NCBI GenBank assembly: GCA_910578065.1
Contig: CAJTPB010000005.1
Span: 32,843-96,842 of the forward strand
Reading direction: 5' to 3'
DNA: 64,000 nt
Source: an uncultured Christensenella sp.
GTDB taxonomy: Bacteria; Bacillota; Clostridia; Christensenellales; Borkfalkiaceae
In this document: positions 60,753 to 64,000 of the stretch, piece after piece
Position numbering within the stretch: position 1 is the first letter of the stretch
How the letters are laid out: each line of letters begins with the position of its first letter
Translations under genes and position numbers: made by a program
The notes under the pieces: generated by a model
Told to the model about the DNA's origin: nothing
What the model saw: only the letters and a program-made list of their open reading frames with translations
Database searches by the model: none

Positions 60753-60806
60753 ATGAACAAGTTATCCACAAAGTTTAAAAAATTCGGGGGGGGGTACAAT
60801 TATTAG
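60753..60806 (+). CDS. Leader ORF with G9 slippage tract
   Basis: 17 codons as read: MNKLSTKFKKFGGGYNY then stop, with SD-like GGAG 8 bases upstream. Nine G (60786-60794) encode Gly-Gly-Gly. With one more G the frame stays open to 60934 (60 residues) and its TGA overlaps the ATG of the surface protein (60931) as ATGA. No in-frame stop occurs over about 46 codons. Likely a translational switch for the downstream gene; it could also be a homopolymer sequencing error. Confidence 0.55.
   Translation: MNKLSTKFKKFGGGYNY
60786..60794 (+). repeat. Homopolymer G9 in the leader ORF
   Basis: Nine G flanked by TTC and TAC, a context like the phage lipoprotein tract (TTC-G10-TA on the plus strand). Slippage site candidate controlling leader length. 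Confidence 0.6.
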
Positions 60807-60930
60807 GTAATCAACAGGCTTACGAAGTAAGGCTGTCCTTTTCGCGTACAGGCGTAGCAGAATACTGCTGCGCTGTTTTTGCGTGCCGAAACGTATCCTT
60901 TCCCTGTAAATCTACGGTAGGAGGTGCGTT

Positions 60931-63900
60931 ATGAAGTCGGCAACCCGTAAAATTTTAATCGGAATCGTTGCGATTTTTGCCGCGGTATTTTTGGCGTTGG
61001 GCGCGGTATTCTTTGTGCGCGCAGAAAATCGGCTTGCGGCGAACGACGATCGCATTCAAGCTGCGGGCGATATGGAATCGTTCGATAAAGTGTATAAACT
61101 GGAAAACGGCAGCCATAGTACGAAATGGGCGGAAGTTTTAAATGCCGATAACGCGCATAAAAAACTGTACGTTATTTTGGTAGACACTTGGAATTTGACC
61201 GATCCTCTGCAAATTCCCGCGAATTTCGATATTACCTTTAACTTAAACGGAAAATCGTTAGACCGCGGAATGAGCTCGCCTTCGTCTACGGGTAATATTT
61301 TTACGGTAAATTCGAACGCGAAACTTACCATTACCGATACGGTCGGCACGGGAAAACTGATAAACGGCTATAAAGATTTCGGCGGCGGCGCGATCAACGT
61401 TGCGGCTTATGGTACGCTTATTATCAACGGCGGTACGATCGAAAACTGTAAGTCCGATCAAGGTTCTGGCGGCGCGATTATCGTTCAAGTAAACGGTAAT
61501 TTTACAATGAACGGCGGTAAAATACAAAATTGCTCCGCTTTAAACGGCGGCGGCATTTGCATACTCGGTACGGGTGTGATCAATAACGGTGCAATCAAAG
61601 ACTGCACCGCAAGCTATGGCGGCGCGATCGCAAATAACAACGGTTCAACCGACGCGGGGAAAATTACGATCAACGGCGGAGAATTTACCGGAAACGACAC
61701 AACAACGATGGGCGGAGCTGTTTTTCAAGGCAACGGCGAAATCGTTATAAACGGCGGTGCGTTCGATAACAATTACACGATCGGAAACGGCGGCGGTATT
61801 GCCGCTGCTATCGCAAAAGGCGGCAAATTGACGATAACGGGCGGTTCGATCAGCGGAAATTACGCGGGGCGCAACAAAGCCGCTACCGTTATATTTACTT
61901 CCGGAGCAATGGGCGGCGGTATCTGTATAACAGGCGGCTCGTTTGTAATGGATGGCGGTACGGTCGCTAACAATACCGCAATGGGCGCCACGAATAATAG
62001 TGCGTGCGGCGGCGGTATTTTTACCTCGGCAAATTCGAAAATCAATGCGGGAACGATTACGCAAAACAGTGCAAACGGTGCGGGCGGCGGCATTTATATC
62101 TCAAATATTACAACCCTTGGCAACGTATCGATTACGAACAATAAGACGACGCGTGCGAACGGCGAACTCATCGGCTCTAATGTATATGGCGGCGGAGGCG
62201 TATGGCTGGGCACGCCCTCTCACCTTACGGTAAAAGGCGCAACGGTCATCGACGAAAATGTAAGCGGAACGATGGCAAGTAATTTGTATTTGGTCAATTC
62301 CGGACAATTTTCGATCGCTTCCACGGCAAACGGCGGCGATTTGATCAAAAACGGCGTATCAACGCATATCGGTGTATCCATCACTACCTGGCCTACGGGA
62401 TCGGCTGCCGTAAAAATAGCGACGGGTTTCAGCGGGCAAGCGTATACTACTTGGTCGGGCGACTTCTTCTTCCCTGATAGAGGACCGTATGCCGTAGACG
62501 CATTCAGTAACTCCGATAGCAATCCTACAATCAGGCACAGAAACGGCGTGCCTTGGTATAACGTTCCTTGGAAGGTCCAAATTACAACGGACGGCGGAAC
62601 GACAAAAACTTGGTACGACCTTATCAACGACGAAGCGACCGTCGAAACGTTATTAAACGGTAAAGTAAACGGTAACTTTAACGAAATCAGCTATCCCTAT
62701 TCGGGCACAACGTATATCACGGGCGTAAAAGTAGATATCGATGCTTATCACGGGGCAACGTACCACGTCGATTCGACTAGTTCGTCTTCTGTAAATCGCT
62801 TCCATCGGTACGAAGATTCGTTCGGCGGGCAGTTGGGTACGGACAACGCATACGGCGGCGCTCCGTTCGAACAGATGGGCGGCGCAAAAAATGCGGGTAA
62901 CTATTTATTCGGTACCAGTATTTGGTTGTATACCGAACCGACGAACGTCTGCAATCACCTGTTAAATATCACCGTAGAAAAAAAGGATATTACGGTAAAT
63001 TTAAACCAAACGATCACCATTCCCTTTGGGTTAAACAATGTAGAGTTTTTAGATTATCTGAAAAAAGGCGAACCGGGCGCTTCGGAAACCGATCCCCGCA
63101 CCCCTTACTTTACGCTTGACGCGGGCAGTTCGTTTGCTCCCGGCGATACGCTAAGCGATATCGAATTAGACTATATCAAAGGCGCAGGCACCGATGCGGG
63201 CTTTACCTATTTGGTAACGGCATCACCGGCTGCTCCTTCTGCCAACAACAAAAACAGTAACTATAACATCAAGGTAAACGGAAGTGCGAAACTGAATGTG
63301 ATTCAGCGCGAAGTAACCGTTATCTTAAACGACGATTACGCAACGTACGGCACAAAGGCAGATGCGAATGCGGCGAATTCGGTATTAAAAGTCGATAACG
63401 TTACCAACACTGCTGCCGATACAAACGTGCTTGTAACGAACGGTATCGTTTCGCCCAAAGAAAACTCGAGCACCGTTTATAAAGATATCTTCGGCAAAGA
63501 AGTAACGTCAGACGGTACTTCTTCGGGTACGCCGCTGTATAAAGGGGGATTCAGATATCCTTCTACGGCAAAGGCGAAAGATAAGTTTGTAGCGGTAACG
63601 CTCGATTCGAGCGGCGCGGCAAAATTTTTGGAATACACGTTCGGTACAACGTTGGTATCGGGCACAGATTACGATGCAAAAGATACCAACAAGTATTTAA
63701 ACGTGCGTTCCGCATCGAACGGCGGCTCGAACACCTTTTATACCATTAAGGTAAAAAATACCGAAGCGAACTATAAAGTGAAGTTCCTGCGTGCAGACGG
63801 CTCTGCGGTCGGCACGGACGACAACGGCGAATTTAAATACGAAGTGCGCGAAGCGGACTTGGGGAACTTAAAAAGCCCCAACGAAAATCCGAGCGGAAGC

Positions 63901-64000
63901 GATCATAAAATCGCAAACTACAAGGGCACCACGTACGACGGAAACGCAAAAAATATCGCTTTACCCGATATCGCGCTGATCGACGCGATCAAAGGGTACA
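60931..64000 (+). CDS. Large cell-surface protein, 5' part
   Basis: Open to the window end (1023 codons seen). ATG 60931, SD GGAGG. A basic start and one hydrophobic segment (ILIGIVAIFAAVFLALGAVF) form a signal peptide. Residues about 125-450 are a right-handed beta-helix built on GG(A/G)I-type turns (GGAINVAAYGTLIINGGTIE, GGGICILGTG, GGGICITGGSFVMDGGTVAN). Later domains look like MBG/Ig-like repeats (KKDITVNLNQTITIPFGL, QREVTVILNDDYATYGTKAD). Likely adhesin or polysaccharide-binding surface protein. The anchor lies beyond the window. Confidence 0.8.
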   Translation, partial: MKSATRKILIGIVAIFAAVFLALGAVFFVRAENRLAANDDRIQAAGDMESFDKVYKLENGSHSTKWAEVLNADNAHKKLYVILVDTWNLTDPLQIPANFDITFNLNGKSLDRGMSSPSSTGNIFTVNSNAKLTITDTVGTGKLINGYKDFGGGAINVAAYGTLIINGGTIENCKSDQGSGGAIIVQVNGNFTMNGGKIQNCSALNGGGICILGTGVINNGAIKDCTASYGGAIANNNGSTDAGKITINGGEFTGNDTTTMGGAVFQGNGEIVINGGAFDNNYTIGNGGGIAAAIAKGGKLTITGGSISGNYAGRNKAATVIFTSGAMGGGICITGGSFVMDGGTVANNTAMGATNNSACGGGIFTSANSKINAGTITQNSANGAGGGIYISNITTLGNVSITNNKTTRANGELIGSNVYGGGGVWLGTPSHLTVKGATVIDENVSGTMASNLYLVNSGQFSIASTANGGDLIKNGVSTHIGVSITTWPTGSAAVKIATGFSGQAYTTWSGDFFFPDRGPYAVDAFSNSDSNPTIRHRNGVPWYNVPWKVQITTDGGTTKTWYDLINDEATVETLLNGKVNGNFNEISYPYSGTTYITGVKVDIDAYHGATYHVDSTSSSSVNRFHRYEDSFGGQLGTDNAYGGAPFEQMGGAKNAGNYLFGTSIWLYTEPTNVCNHLLNITVEKKDITVNLNQTITIPFGLNNVEFLDYLKKGEPGASETDPRTPYFTLDAGSSFAPGDTLSDIELDYIKGAGTDAGFTYLVTASPAAPSANNKNSNYNIKVNGSAKLNVIQREVTVILNDDYATYGTKADANAANSVLKVDNVTNTAADTNVLVTNGIVSPKENSSTVYKDIFGKEVTSDGTSSGTPLYKGGFRYPSTAKAKDKFVAVTLDSSGAAKFLEYTFGTTLVSGTDYDAKDTNKYLNVRSASNGGSNTFYTIKVKNTEANYKVKFLRADGSAVGTDDNGEFKYEVREADLGNLKSPNENPSGSDHKIANYKGTTYDGNAKNIALPDIALIDAIKGY

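Overview
The window looks like part of the chromosome of an uncultured clostridial (Bacillota) bacterium, probably from the gut. The basis is a fused hisIE gene, a FeoA-FeoA-FeoB set with the small Cys-rich FeoB partner, a PadR regulator next to a DUF1700/DUF4097-like membrane protein, near-consensus TTGACA/TATAAT promoters and strong Shine-Dalgarno sites. A Christensenellales-like lineage is my guess and is not proven. No tRNA, rRNA or CRISPR array was seen.

Layout. (1) 1-3190: the end of a histidine operon (hisB-hisH-hisA-hisF, then hisIE) closed by a terminator. (2) 3240-42087: a prophage of about 38.8 kb bounded by an exact 16-bp direct repeat. Nearly all its genes read left to right: small early regulators; ERF annealing protein, PD-(D/E)XK nuclease, SSB, replication initiator and DnaC-like loader; a lectin-fold diversity target; GIY-YIG nuclease, sliding clamp, an HExxH-MazG fusion, a cytosine methyltransferase, a radical SAM enzyme and a late activator. 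A late promoter follows, then a ParB-methyltransferase fusion, a short SAM synthetase, the terminase-portal-scaffold-capsid block, a tail set with no tape-measure gene (podovirus-like), collagen-like fibres, a diversity-generating retroelement (DGR), membrane proteins and a DDE recombinase. (3) 42092-64000: host genes, namely a heterodimeric ABC exporter, an M18 aminopeptidase, a SIMPL protein, a GH13 enzyme, PadR and XRE regulators, the feo iron-uptake operon, a Re-citrate-synthase-like enzyme and a large cell-surface beta-helix protein cut by the window end.

Main discovery. The prophage carries a DGR with one template repeat (36309-36425), a DGR-type reverse transcriptase (36543-37649) and two variable repeats. 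One lies at the end of the adjacent collagen-lectin fibre gene (35012-36256). The other lies 25.5 kb upstream, inside the replication module (gene 9688-10920). Aligned by eye across 36309-36423, the template differs from the remote copy at 20 of its 33 adenines and from the near copy at 22, and at no other base. No Avd-like accessory gene was found.

Second theme. Four homopolymer G tracts of 9-10 bases lie in both phage DNA methyltransferase genes, a phage-borne lipoprotein gene, and a short leader ORF before the host surface protein. In the leader ORF one extra G would fuse the frame into a 60-codon ORF ending in an ATGA overlap with the surface-protein start. This suggests slipped-strand phase variation.
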